From DAHUYF01 sp963838385 (GTDB lineage Bacteria; Pseudomonadota; Alphaproteobacteria; ATCC43930; CGMCC-115725), in NCBI GenBank assembly GCA_963838385.1, contig CAWIRE010000001.1, forward strand, positions 1,240,001-1,304,000: DNA of 64,000 bases, read 5' to 3'. The notes beneath the pieces are model-generated. The model saw only the letters and a program-made list of their open reading frames with translations. It searched no databases and was not told where the DNA came from. Position numbers and translations under genes: made by a program. Positions within the stretch are counted from its first letter, which is position 1; every line of letters starts with the position of its first letter. Of this stretch, positions 35,073-42,939 are shown in pieces.

Positions 35073-35101
35073 AGATAGATACTGGGCGCCCGCCATGTCA
35101 A
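35073..35101 (-). promoter_or_regulatory. Leftward sigma-70 promoter for the small ORFs
   Basis: On the minus strand TTGACA (35096-35101) is followed after 17 bases by CTATCT (35073-35078). The -35 is consensus and the spacing ideal. It would transcribe the small ORFs at 35024-34665 and possibly the porin gene beyond. Confidence 0.5.
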
Positions 35102-35217
35102 TGGGATTCGCGCGAAAGGGCGCAGAATTGGCGCGGTACCGGCCGCAATCTCGCACCGAGCGATAAGATGCTACACTGCGCCGCGATCGGAAGGGGTTGG
35201 CGCAGGATCGCTGCGGC

Positions 35218-35898
35218 ATGAGATTGCTGGTGGTGGAGGACAACAAGGAGCTGGCCGAGCTTCTCACCAAGGGGCTCGGCGCCGCCGGCCTTGCGGCCGA
35301 TGTGGTGGCGAATGCCCAGGACGCGCGCGGCGTGCTGGCGACCACGCGCTATGCCGCGATCGTGCTCGATCTCGGCCTGCCCGACGAGGACGGGCTCGGC
35401 GTGCTGCGCGAGCTGCGCACCCGCCAGGACGCTACCCCGGTGCTGGTCCTGACCGCGCGCGGCGGCGTGCAGGACCGCGTCGTGGGACTGCGCAGCGGCG
35501 CCGACGACTATCTCGTCAAGCCCTTCGCGCTGGAGGAGCTGGTGGCGCGGCTGCAGGCGCTGCTGCGCCGTCCGGGCGAGCTGCTCGGCCGCTCGCTGCG
35601 CGTCGGCAACATCACCTTCGACACCGAAGCGCGGCAGGTCTTTGTCGGCGATACGCCGCAATTCTTCTCGGCGCGGGAGGTGGCCGTGCTGGAGATCCTG
35701 ATGCGCCGTGCCGGGCGGGTGGTGTCGAAGAAGCTGGTCGAGGATCAGCTCTTCGGTCTCTCGATCGATGTCGGGTCGAACGCGGTCGAGGTCTATGTCC
35801 ACCGGCTGCGCCGGCAGCTCGCGGACAGCGGCGCCAAGGCGCAGATCCACACCATCAGGGGCGTGGGCTATCTGATCGCCGAGGACAAGGCGCCGTGA
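35218..35898 (+). CDS. OmpR-family response regulator (TctD/QseB-like)
   Basis: The 226-residue regulator has a receiver domain with the acidic pair in LLVVEDNKE, phospho-acceptor Asp in AAIVLDLGLPDEDG, and Lys in DDYLVKPFALEELVARL. A winged-helix output domain follows (FFSAREVAVLEILMRRAGRVVSK, then VYVHRLRRQL and IHTIRGVGYLI). The start is ATG at 35218. The next gene, its histidine kinase, overlaps by GTGA. The pairing resembles TctD/TctE, which in other bacteria controls uptake of tricarboxylates and a porin; the OprB-type porin next door supports a similar role. Confidence 0.92.
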   Translation: MRLLVVEDNKELAELLTKGLGAAGLAADVVANAQDARGVLATTRYAAIVLDLGLPDEDGLGVLRELRTRQDATPVLVLTARGGVQDRVVGLRSGADDYLVKPFALEELVARLQALLRRPGELLGRSLRVGNITFDTEARQVFVGDTPQFFSAREVAVLEILMRRAGRVVSKKLVEDQLFGLSIDVGSNAVEVYVHRLRRQLADSGAKAQIHTIRGVGYLIAEDKAP

Positions 35899-37247
35899 TC
35901 CACTTCAAGTCGATCACCACCCGCGTCATCTCGCTGCATGTGATTGCCATCGGCATCACCTCGGTCTGCATGCCGCTGGCGCTCTACTGGCTGCTGAGCA
36001 CGACGGCGACCGACCTGCATCATCGCGCGCTGCGCGACTATGCCGGCACCATCGCGCAATACCTGGTGCCGCGGCAGGGCGGCTGGGCGCTGGAGCTTCC
36101 CGCCGGGCTGCGCGAGCTCTATTCGCAGAGCTACGGCCGGCAGAGCTATGCCGTGCTCGACGGCAGCGGCCGCGTCCTCTTCTCCTCGCTGGAGAACGGG
36201 GCGGCGATCTTTCCGGACGACCGCCGCGCCGCGCCGGAGCAGTTCCTCCAGACCCGCCGCGGCAATGCCGTGATCTACGGCGCCAGCATCGCCGAGACGA
36301 TCGCCGGCCGGACGCTGTGGGTCCAGGTCGCGCAGGATCTGGCGCATCGTGACGTGCTGATCGACGACATCGTCGCCGACTTCTTTCCCCGCGTCGGCTG
36401 GATCACCTTGCCGATCCTGCTGCTGCTGCTGGTGATCGACATCGTCATCGTGCGCCGCGCGATGCGGCCGGTGCTGCAGGCCTCCGATACGGCGGCGACG
36501 ATCGGTCCGGCGCGCACCGAGGTGCGCCTGCCGACGCAGGGCATGCCGCGCGAGATCCTGCCGCTGGTCAAGGCAGTGAACCAGGCGCTCGACCGGCTCG
36601 ATCGCGGCTTCCGCACGCAGCGCGAGTTCACCGCCGATGCCGCCCACGAGCTGCGCACTCCGCTCGCCATCCTGCGGGCGCGCATCGATACGCTGGACGA
36701 CAAGGCGGTGCGCGACGCGTTGCGCCAGGACATCGCCGGCATGAGCCGCATCGTCAGCCAGCTCCTCGACATCGCCGAGCTCGAGGGCTTCGTCGTCGAT
36801 CCCGAGGAGCGGGCGGATCTGCGCAGTGTCGCCGCCGAGGTCGCCGCCTTCATCGCGCCGCTGGCGGTTGCGCAAGGCAAGAGCATCGCGCTGACCGGCA
36901 CCGGCCAGCCGGTGTGGATCCGCGGCAATCCGGAGACGCTGTTCCAGGCGATACGCAACCTCGCCGAGAACGCGCTCAACCACACCCAAGCCGGCAGCTC
37001 GGTCGAGATCGATGTCGCCGAGAGCGGCGTGCTGCGCGTGCTCGATGACGGGCCCGGAGTTCCGGAAGGCGAGCGCGAGCTCATCTTCCGCCGCTTCTGG
37101 CGGCGCGATCGGCGCCGGCCCGGTAATGCCGGTCTCGGCCTTTCGATCGTCTCGCGCATCGTCGAGGCCCATGCCGGATCGATCGCGGTCGAGAACCGCA
37201 GCGGCGGCGGCGCGGTCTTCTCGCTGCACTTCGCCCGCGCGGCGTGA
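35895..37247 (+). CDS. Sensor histidine kinase (TctE-like)
   Basis: The 450-residue membrane kinase starts with GTG at 35895, overlapping the regulator gene. A first transmembrane helix lies near residues 12-36, a periplasmic sensor domain of about 125 residues follows, and the second helix is LPILLLLLVIDIVIVRRAM. The HAMP-like region leads to the H-box FTADAAHELRTPLAILRARI with the phospho-accepting His. The N-box is NLAENALNHTQ, G1 is VLDDGPGVPEGE and G2 is GNAGLGLSIVSRI. It should phosphorylate the partner regulator in response to a periplasmic solute, unknown here. Confidence 0.92.
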   Translation: MIHFKSITTRVISLHVIAIGITSVCMPLALYWLLSTTATDLHHRALRDYAGTIAQYLVPRQGGWALELPAGLRELYSQSYGRQSYAVLDGSGRVLFSSLENGAAIFPDDRRAAPEQFLQTRRGNAVIYGASIAETIAGRTLWVQVAQDLAHRDVLIDDIVADFFPRVGWITLPILLLLLVIDIVIVRRAMRPVLQASDTAATIGPARTEVRLPTQGMPREILPLVKAVNQALDRLDRGFRTQREFTADAAHELRTPLAILRARIDTLDDKAVRDALRQDIAGMSRIVSQLLDIAELEGFVVDPEERADLRSVAAEVAAFIAPLAVAQGKSIALTGTGQPVWIRGNPETLFQAIRNLAENALNHTQAGSSVEIDVAESGVLRVLDDGPGVPEGERELIFRRFWRRDRRRPGNAGLGLSIVSRIVEAHAGSIAVENRSGGGAVFSLHFARAA

Positions 37248-37262
37248 GCGGCCGCCGGCTGC

Positions 37263-37679
37263 CTAGACGATGGCGATGCTGGGCGCGCCGCCCTCCTCCC
37301 ACACGTTGAATACCGCGTCCCAATGCGCGATCTGGTTGCCGCGCATCCGCCAGAACTCCATGCCGCGGCCGCGCATGCGCTTGCCCGTCCGCGCGTCCTG
37401 CCATTGCGCGTCCCAGTCATTGCCGATGAGATCGCCCATGACCATGCGCAGGTGCTTCTCCAGCCGATAGCCCTGCTGGCGCGCGAAGCGGGCGCGCAGG
37501 AAGGCCTCGATCGCGTCGCGGCCGCGCATCTCGGGAAAATCGCCGAAGCGGGCCACCGCATCCGGCGTGAACCCCGCCATGATGCCGGCGATGTCGGCCC
37601 TGCCGAACAGCGTCTCCACCTGTTTCACGATAGTGCGCGCACCCTCGAGGCTGAGCGCCTGCGCCGCTTCCGCCGTCAT
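37263..37679 (-). CDS. SnoaL/NTF2-like protein
   Basis: The 138-residue protein has the NTF2-like cone fold of the SnoaL group: ETLFGRADIAGIMAGFTPDAVARFGDFPEMRGRDAIEAFL is visible as its first half, and RMRGRGMEFWRMRGNQIAHWDAVFNVW as its second. The ATG at 37679 has GGGAGGCGATC before it. No catalytic residues can be assigned. It converges on the histidine kinase gene 15 bases away and has no operon partner. Confidence 0.78.
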   Translation of the reverse strand: MTAEAAQALSLEGARTIVKQVETLFGRADIAGIMAGFTPDAVARFGDFPEMRGRDAIEAFLRARFARQQGYRLEKHLRMVMGDLIGNDWDAQWQDARTGKRMRGRGMEFWRMRGNQIAHWDAVFNVWEEGGAPSIAIV

Positions 37680-37765
37680 GATCGCCTCCCTGTTCCGGGC
37701 TGCCATCATAGCGCGCTCGGCCGGTGGCTGCGGGCCGAGCCTGGCCCGTTAACCCTGATCGGGGA

Positions 37766-37945
37766 TCAATCCTCTTCCGAGGCGACGAGTTCGCCCGCCC
37801 GCTTGCGCTCGGCCAGCCGCTCCTCGCATCGCTCGGCGAGATCAACGAGATCCCGCGCCTCGTCGCCGCTCAGCTCCTGGGCGGCGCTCCGGCACCGCTC
37901 GGCCATCCTGCGAAGATAGGCGGCGCTTCCGGGACGATCGATCAT
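37766..37945 (-). CDS. Small conserved hypothetical protein, 59 residues
   Basis: MIDRPGSAAYLRRMAERCRS opens a short alpha-helical protein rich in Arg, Glu and Ala that continues SAAQELSGDEARDLVDLAE. Short YLRRMAERCR...LAE proteins of this kind recur across Rhizobiales and Rhodospirillales; no function is known to me. GGGGAG precedes the ATG at 37945. It is divergent from the RMD1-family gene. Confidence 0.7.
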   Translation of the reverse strand: MIDRPGSAAYLRRMAERCRSAAQELSGDEARDLVDLAERCEERLAERKRAGELVASEED

Positions 37946-38009
37946 GACAGCTGCTCCCCTGGCCCGCGTTCCGCCCTGTGGATAATTCTTGTGGATAAGT
38001 TTCGCGCCA

Positions 38010-38037
38010 TTGCGCTTGGCGCGGCGATGATTTATAC
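38010..38037 (+). promoter_or_regulatory. Candidate promoter of the RMD1-family gene
   Basis: TTGCGC (38010-38015) and TTATAC (38032-38037) are spaced by 16 bases, about 80 bases before the ATG at 38116. The motif quality is moderate. Confidence 0.35.
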
Positions 38038-38115
38038 CACGCTTGCGAAGATTGTCCACCGGGCTCGGGCAAGGCAAGATTTGGGCACGGCCGACCGCGA
38101 AAGTGGCAGCGACGC

Positions 38116-38922
38116 ATGGATGCACCCACGCCTACCATCTCCATGCCGATCCGGGCCCTGCTGCTCGGCGAGCGCATCGACACGCGCGGGCTCGAGCGCG
38201 ACGATACCATTGCCACCAATCCGCTCACGCTGCGCATCGGGCGCGACGGCATCGCCTTCCTGTTCCGCTACGGCGTCGCCGTCTTCGCCGGCCTCTCGGC
38301 GATCGAGGAGGACGATGTCGTGCGCTCGCTGGGCCCGCGCATCAACGAGCCCGCGCTCGCGCCGGAGACCGATCAGGTGCAGATCCTGATCAAGCCGGGC
38401 AGCGAGGACCAGGTGGATCCCTCGGGCGCCATCATCCTCAAGGAGGCCTCGCCCGAGCGGCTGCAGATCGTCGCCAACGTGCTGTCGAAGAGCCTGATCC
38501 TGTCGCATTACGAAAGCCGGATCGCCGGCGCCTTCGACCGCATCGAGCCGCTGGCGGAGCAGCTCCAGCGCGCCGGCCGCACCGGCTACCAGGCCAACCA
38601 GCTGCTGCAGCAGATCGGCGGCGTGCTGCTGACGCAGCACCGCATGGTCGGCCGCGTGGAAATCGAAGAGAAGCCCGACGTGCTCTGGGATCATCCCGAG
38701 CTCGAGCGCCTCTATGCCCGGCTCGAGGACGAGTACGAGCTGGCCGAGCGCAGCCGCGGCCTCGAGGGCAAGCTCGCGCTCATCAACGAGACGGTCGGCA
38801 CGATCCTCGACATGGTGCAGACCCAGCGCAGCACCCGGCTCGAATGGTACATCATCGGCCTCATCGCCATCGAGATCCTGCTCAGCATCGCCGACATGCT
38901 GCTGCGGCTGCGCGGCACCTGA
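38116..38922 (+). CDS. RMD1/DUF155 family membrane-anchored protein
   Basis: The 268-residue protein belongs to the RMD1 (DUF155, YagE) family first described in yeast mitochondria. The conserved core is visible: ATNPLTLRIGRDGIAFLFRYG, then VAVFAGLSAIEEDDVV, and the helical region LYARLEDEYELAERSRGLEGKL. A single C-terminal transmembrane helix (WYIIGLIAIEILLSIADMLL) anchors it, probably facing the cytoplasm. The ATG at 38116 has only a weak ribosome site. The molecular role in bacteria is unknown. It converges on a histidine phosphatase gene. Confidence 0.85.
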   Translation: MDAPTPTISMPIRALLLGERIDTRGLERDDTIATNPLTLRIGRDGIAFLFRYGVAVFAGLSAIEEDDVVRSLGPRINEPALAPETDQVQILIKPGSEDQVDPSGAIILKEASPERLQIVANVLSKSLILSHYESRIAGAFDRIEPLAEQLQRAGRTGYQANQLLQQIGGVLLTQHRMVGRVEIEEKPDVLWDHPELERLYARLEDEYELAERSRGLEGKLALINETVGTILDMVQTQRSTRLEWYIIGLIAIEILLSIADMLLRLRGT

Positions 38923-38938
38923 GCGGCGCCGGCGCGGT

Positions 38939-39562
38939 TCAGGCGACGCCGCACAGATGGTGCGTCTCGTTGACACGCTGCACGCGGACGCTGCCATTGA
39001 CGATGTCGATCTCGCTGATCGCGCAAGGCGACTGGGCGATCCGCCAGAACGCCGAGAGCGGCTGGTCCAGCAGCTGCAGCAGCAGCGCGCGGTTGACGCT
39101 GTCATGGCCGACCAGCACGACCGTCTCGGCCTCCGCCGGATGGCGCTGCAGCACGAGGCGCAGCGCGTCGGCGGTGCGCGCGAGCAGATCCTGCAGCGTC
39201 TCGCCGCCGGGGAAGCGGATCAGATGCGGGCTCGCATGCCAGGCGGCGAAGAGATCGGGCCATTGGGCGCGCACCTCCTCGTCGCTGCGCCAGCGCCACG
39301 CGCCGTAGTCGAGATCGTTCAGCGCCGCGATCGCCTCGGTGGCGGCGCCGCAGGAGGCGGCGATCTCCCGACCGGTGGCGATGCAGCGGCCCATCGGGCT
39401 GGTATAGATTTTGGCCGGCCGCCAGGCCTGGGCGATGCGCGCGGCGACCGCCTCGGCCTCGGCGCGGCCGAGCGCCGTCAAGGGCAGCTCGGTGCGGCCG
39501 CGGAAGCGCCGGGGCTCGATGCCTTCGACATGGCCATGGCGGGTCAGGATGATCTTCGTCAT
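38939..39562 (-). CDS. Histidine phosphatase (phosphoglycerate mutase-like)
   Basis: The 207-residue protein is of the histidine phosphatase superfamily. The RHG motif is ILTRHGHVEG; the second His lies in VLVGHDSVNRALLLQ; Arg in YTSPMGRCIATGREIA and Glu in GGETLQDLL complete the site. RFRGRTELPLTALGRAEAE is typical of the CobC/PhoE-like branch. It could be an alpha-ribazole phosphatase or a broad phosphatase; no cobalamin gene is nearby except a CobW-type chaperone further left on the same strand. The start is ATG at 39562. Confidence 0.87.
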   Translation of the reverse strand: MTKIILTRHGHVEGIEPRRFRGRTELPLTALGRAEAEAVAARIAQAWRPAKIYTSPMGRCIATGREIAASCGAATEAIAALNDLDYGAWRWRSDEEVRAQWPDLFAAWHASPHLIRFPGGETLQDLLARTADALRLVLQRHPAEAETVVLVGHDSVNRALLLQLLDQPLSAFWRIAQSPCAISEIDIVNGSVRVQRVNETHHLCGVA

Positions 39563-39666
39563 CTGCGCGTCGCCTCGCAGCGCCGATCGGCAATCGTCAT
39601 CAACCGCCGCGCCGCCAAAGGCGAGGCGCGGCCTGCAAGGTCAAACGGCGGCGAGCGGCGCCGCGC

Positions 39667-40104
39667 TCAGGAACGCGGCAGGCTCGACCGGGTGACCGAG
39701 CCCGAGAGCGGACGACGCTCGACGGTGAAGCTGCGGCGCGCCGTCGCGCGGACAGGCGCGAACTCCGCCGCCGGCTCCGGCGGCGTCGCGCCCTCGGCGG
39801 GAGGCGCCCTGCGCTCGCGCGGCGCCTTGGCCGGACGGGGCGCGCTTTCCGGCGCCTTGCGCACCCGCAGATGACGGGCGCGCAGGACCGTGCCGTCGAG
39901 CGCGTGGATTGCCGCCTCGACGGCATTCTTCGGCGCCAGATTGACCATGCCACGCGGCGCGGCGCCCGTGGCCGTGTCCGAGCGCTTGATGACCGCGCCC
40001 AGCACCAGGCCATACTCGTCGAACAGTTCCGCCAGCTCTCCGGCGGTGAAATCGTCGGGGAGGTTGGACACCATGATGGTCGCTTTGAATGCCGAACGCC
40101 GCAC
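39667..40104 (-). CDS. RNA-recognition-motif protein with basic proline-rich tail
   Basis: The 145-residue protein has one RRM domain (about residues 10-85): RNP2 is IMVSNLPDDF, RNP1 is PRGMVNLAP (an aromatic-poor version), and helix FTAGELAELFDEYG is clear. The remaining 60 residues are rich in Pro, Ala and Arg (APRPAKAPRERRAPPAEG). The start GTG at 40104 is chosen for its AGAGGAG at the correct distance and because upstream codons fall in the leader. Small RRM proteins in bacteria bind RNA and often respond to cold or stress. The promoter lies about 180 bases upstream, leaving a long 5' leader. Confidence 0.83.
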   Translation of the reverse strand: MRRSAFKATIMVSNLPDDFTAGELAELFDEYGLVLGAVIKRSDTATGAAPRGMVNLAPKNAVEAAIHALDGTVLRARHLRVRKAPESAPRPAKAPRERRAPPAEGATPPEPAAEFAPVRATARRSFTVERRPLSGSVTRSSLPRS

Positions 40105-40281
40105 GGGCTGTGCTCCTCTTGACTTCGTCCGATCGCGGCACCCTGCCGCCTTCGCCTGGTTCCCGGCATGACCGCCGCAGCGTGCCGGAAGCGGCCGTCC
40201 TTTGGACCGGCGAGAACAATCCGCTGAGATTATTTGGAGCGGATGAGGGAAACCATCCCTCGTCATAAGCGCGAGACGCTG

Positions 40282-40309
40282 TTTATAAAACATGATCCCG
40301 GTTTGTCAA
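40282..40309 (-). promoter_or_regulatory. Strong leftward promoter for the RRM gene
   Basis: On the minus strand TTGACA (40304-40309) and TATAAA (40282-40287) are spaced by 16 bases, close to full consensus. The inferred leader to the GTG at 40104 is about 170 bases and contains no ORF. An AT-rich stretch stands out against the GC-rich surroundings. Confidence 0.65.
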
Positions 40310-40324
40310 AGCACCCCGTCCTGA

Positions 40325-41374
40325 TCAAGCGACCACCTCCGCCGGGTTCGCGATGCCGTTGAAGGCGGCGAGCGAGCGCTCGATGCGATCGCGGTCGAGG
40401 CCGCGGACGATGAACACCAGGCGCGACGCGCGATCCGCATCGGGCCAGCGATCGAGGTGGACGGGAGTATGCACCAGATGCTGGACGCCGTGCACGACGA
40501 GCGGCGGCTCGTCCGCCCCGACATTGAGCACGCCCTTGACGCGCAGGATATTCTCGCCGTGCCGGTGGAGCAGCATGCTGAGCCAGATGGCGAAGCCGGT
40601 CCAGTCGATCGGCCGCTCGAACCGCAGGCAGAAGGCGTGGATGCGCGCATCGTGGCGATCGGCATCGTGGTGGTCGTGAGCGGACGGCACGTCCGACGGC
40701 TGCAGCTCCGCGGCCAGCCAATGGCGAACTTCCGCGCTCTTGGCCCCGGCATCGAAAAGATCGGCCGCGAGCAGGAGTTCCGGATCGAGGGGCCGCGCCG
40801 GGTCGCTTTCGATCAGCGGCGCGGCGGGGTTGAGCCGCTCCAGCCGGCGGCGCAGCGCGGCGATCCCGGCCGCCGGCGCGAGATCGGTCTTGGTGATCAG
40901 CAGCCGGTCGGCCACCGCCGCCTGCTTCACCGATTCGGGCTGGCGGTCGAGGTGCGCCGAGCCGTTCACCGCATCGACGGTGGTGATGACGGCGCCGAGC
41001 CGGAAATGGTGGCGCACGACCGGCTCGGCCATGATGGTGGCGAGGATCGGCACGGGATCGGCGAGGCCGGTGGTCTCGATCACGAGCCGCCGGAACTGCA
41101 CCTCGCCCCGCTCGCGGCGGGAATGAAGGTCGCGGATCGCCCCGCCGAGATCGCCTCTGATCGTGCAGCACAGGCAGCCGCTCTGCAGCAGCACCACGTC
41201 GCCATCGAGGCGGCGCAGCAGATGATGGTCGAGCCCGACCGCGCCGAACTCGTTCACCAGCACCGCGGTATCGGCAAGCTGCGGCGCGGCGAGCAGCCGC
41301 TGCAACAGGCTGGTCTTGCCGCTGCCGAGGAAGCCGGTGACGACGGTGACGGGCGTCGCGGTGCGGTTGTCCAT
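40325..41374 (-). CDS. CobW/COG0523 family GTPase (metal chaperone)
   Basis: The 349-residue GTPase has Walker A TGFLGSGKTSLLQ, the metal-binding GCLCCTIRGDL, and the guanine motif TKTD in LLITKTDLAP. A His-rich linker (SAHDHHDADRHDARIH) precedes the CobW C-terminal domain. Such proteins deliver zinc or another metal to a client. The small CxxC protein gene upstream ends 4 bases before its ATG, so they form a unit. The client cannot be named; the adjacent deacetylase is metal-dependent and is one candidate. Confidence 0.88.
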   Translation of the reverse strand: MDNRTATPVTVVTGFLGSGKTSLLQRLLAAPQLADTAVLVNEFGAVGLDHHLLRRLDGDVVLLQSGCLCCTIRGDLGGAIRDLHSRRERGEVQFRRLVIETTGLADPVPILATIMAEPVVRHHFRLGAVITTVDAVNGSAHLDRQPESVKQAAVADRLLITKTDLAPAAGIAALRRRLERLNPAAPLIESDPARPLDPELLLAADLFDAGAKSAEVRHWLAAELQPSDVPSAHDHHDADRHDARIHAFCLRFERPIDWTGFAIWLSMLLHRHGENILRVKGVLNVGADEPPLVVHGVQHLVHTPVHLDRWPDADRASRLVFIVRGLDRDRIERSLAAFNGIANPAEVVA

Positions 41375-41378
41375 GACG

Positions 41379-41681
41379 TCACGCCTCGCGCTCGAGCCGC
41401 TCGATCAGCGCCGGGTCGAGCGGATCGCAGGCGCGGCCGAGCACACGCTCCGCCGCCTGCCACACATCGGCCAGGCTCGCGACGACCTCGCTTCGCCCGG
41501 TGCGGCTGCTCAGCACGTAGCTCGCTCCCTGCCAGTCATCGAGCCGGAGGCCGTAATGGGCGAGCGCCGCATTGGCCAGCGCGACCCGGCGCAGCCGCAC
41601 GGCGCGCGGCGGCGCCGCGGCGGCTCCCGCCCTCTCTTCCGTCCAATGCTCGCCGCCAAGCGTGCCGCAGAGGCCGCACAT
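41379..41681 (-). CDS. Small CxxC protein coupled to CobW, function unknown
   Basis: The 100-residue protein begins MCGLCGTLGGEHWTEE, with two Cys in a CxxC pattern that could bind metal. RLRRVALANAALAHYGLRL and VASLADVWQAAERVL follow. I do not recognise a named domain. GGAGCGGGATCGGC precedes the ATG at 41681. It sits between the deacetylase (16 bases upstream) and CobW (4 bases downstream), so it is likely part of the same operon and may be an accessory to metal delivery. Confidence 0.7.
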   Translation of the reverse strand: MCGLCGTLGGEHWTEERAGAAAAPPRAVRLRRVALANAALAHYGLRLDDWQGASYVLSSRTGRSEVVASLADVWQAAERVLGRACDPLDPALIERLEREA

Positions 41682-41697
41682 GCCGATCCCGCTCCGC

Positions 41698-42583
41698 CTA
41701 CTCCGCCCGGCGCGGGTTGCGCCGCGCGAAATCGTCCGCGATCTCGTCCATGGTGCAGAAGCGCACGCCGGGATGCCGGATGATGTGCCCGTAGAGCCGC
41801 TCCAGCATCATCAGCACCTGCGGCCGGCCGGAGACGTCGGGATGGATGGTGATGGCGAAGCAGGCGTAGTCATATTCGCGATAGACCCAGTCGAACTGGT
41901 CGCGCCACATCTCCTCGAGATGGCGCGGATTGACGAAGCCGTGGCTGTTGGGCGCCTTCTTGATGAACATCATCGGCGGCAGATCGTCCAGATACCAGCT
42001 TGCCGGTATCTCGATCAGCTTGGTCTCGCGGCCGCGGACCAGCGGCTTCATCCAGGCCGTCGGGCTTCTTCGAGTAGTCGATCTTGGTCCAGCTGTCGCC
42101 GACGCGCACGTAATAGGGCTGGAAATCGTGATGCATGAGGCTGTGGTCGTATTTGATGCCCTTCTTGAGCAGCAGCTCGTTGCTGACGTTGCTGAACTCC
42201 CACCAGGGCGCGACATAGCCGGTGGGTCGACGCCCGGCGAGCTTGCTGACGAGGTCGATGCATTTGTCGAGCACCGCCTCCTCCTGCTCCGGCGTCATCG
42301 CGATCGGGTTCTCGTGGCTGTAGCCGTGGATGCCGATCTCGTGGCCGGCCGCCGCCACCGCCTTCATCTGTTCGGGAAAGGTTTCGATCGAATGGCCGGG
42401 GATGAACCAGGTGGTCTTGATGCCGAGCCGGTCGAACAGCTTCAGCAGGCGCGGGGCTCCGACCTCGCCGGCGAACAGGCCGCGCGAGATGTCGTCGGGC
42501 GAATCCTCGCCGGCATAGGAGCCGAGCCAGCCCGCCACCGCATCCACATCGACGCCGATCGAACAGAGAATTTCCTTCGCCAT
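41698..42583 (-). CDS. Polysaccharide deacetylase family protein, one frameshift
   Basis: The corrected product is about 294 residues (886 bases, 3n+1; the extra base lies near 42054-42058). The NodB-like domain has Asp12 and Asp14 in IGVDVDAVAGW, GIKTTWFIPGHSIETFPEQM, and metal ligands in HGYSHENP (His86, His90). The second frame supplies ETKLIEIPASWYLDDLPPMMF and a family-typical FVNPRHLEEMWRDQFDWV. This branch includes HpPgdA-like peptidoglycan deacetylases and allantoinase-like PuuE; with hydantoin-type genes in the window, an amidohydrolase role is conceivable. The break may be an artefact of a CC run. Confidence 0.82.
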
Positions 42584-42599
42584 GGCCTGTCTCCCTCCT

Positions 42600-42902
42600 T
42601 CAATTCTTGATTTCGATCTCGATGAACGCGAATTCGAAGTCGTTGGCGTTGATCACGTCGTGCTCGACGCCGGCGCGCCGCGTGTAGCTGACGCCGGCCG
42701 CGAGGTCGGCGAAGCGCTCGCCCTCGGGCTCGGCGAGCAGCAGCCGGCCGGTGGTGAGCGGCACCACGACATAGTCCAATTCGTGCCGGTGCCAGCCCGT
42801 CGCCGCGCCCGGGGCGAAGCGCCACTCGGTGACGCGGACCCGCTCGTCGTCGATCTGCCGCGTCGCGCGCGCCGGCGGGCGCTTGCCCGCGCCGCCGCTC
42901 AC
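42600..42902 (-). CDS. Cupin-domain protein
   Basis: The 100-residue protein is a small cupin. The metal-binding motif 1 is GWHRHELDYVVVPLTTGRL and the second His is in RRAGVEHDVINAND. The start appears to be GTG at 42902, with a weak ribosome site. It lies 16 bases before the deacetylase start and 37 bases behind an ABC ATPase gene on the same strand. Small cupins of this type are often regulatory or isomerase partners of transport and catabolic clusters; no activity can be assigned. Confidence 0.8.
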   Translation of the reverse strand: MSGGAGKRPPARATRQIDDERVRVTEWRFAPGAATGWHRHELDYVVVPLTTGRLLLAEPEGERFADLAAGVSYTRRAGVEHDVINANDFEFAFIEIEIKN

Positions 42903-42939
42903 GGCGCAGTCCCGCCGCCGGAGTTGTACCGTCGGTGTC

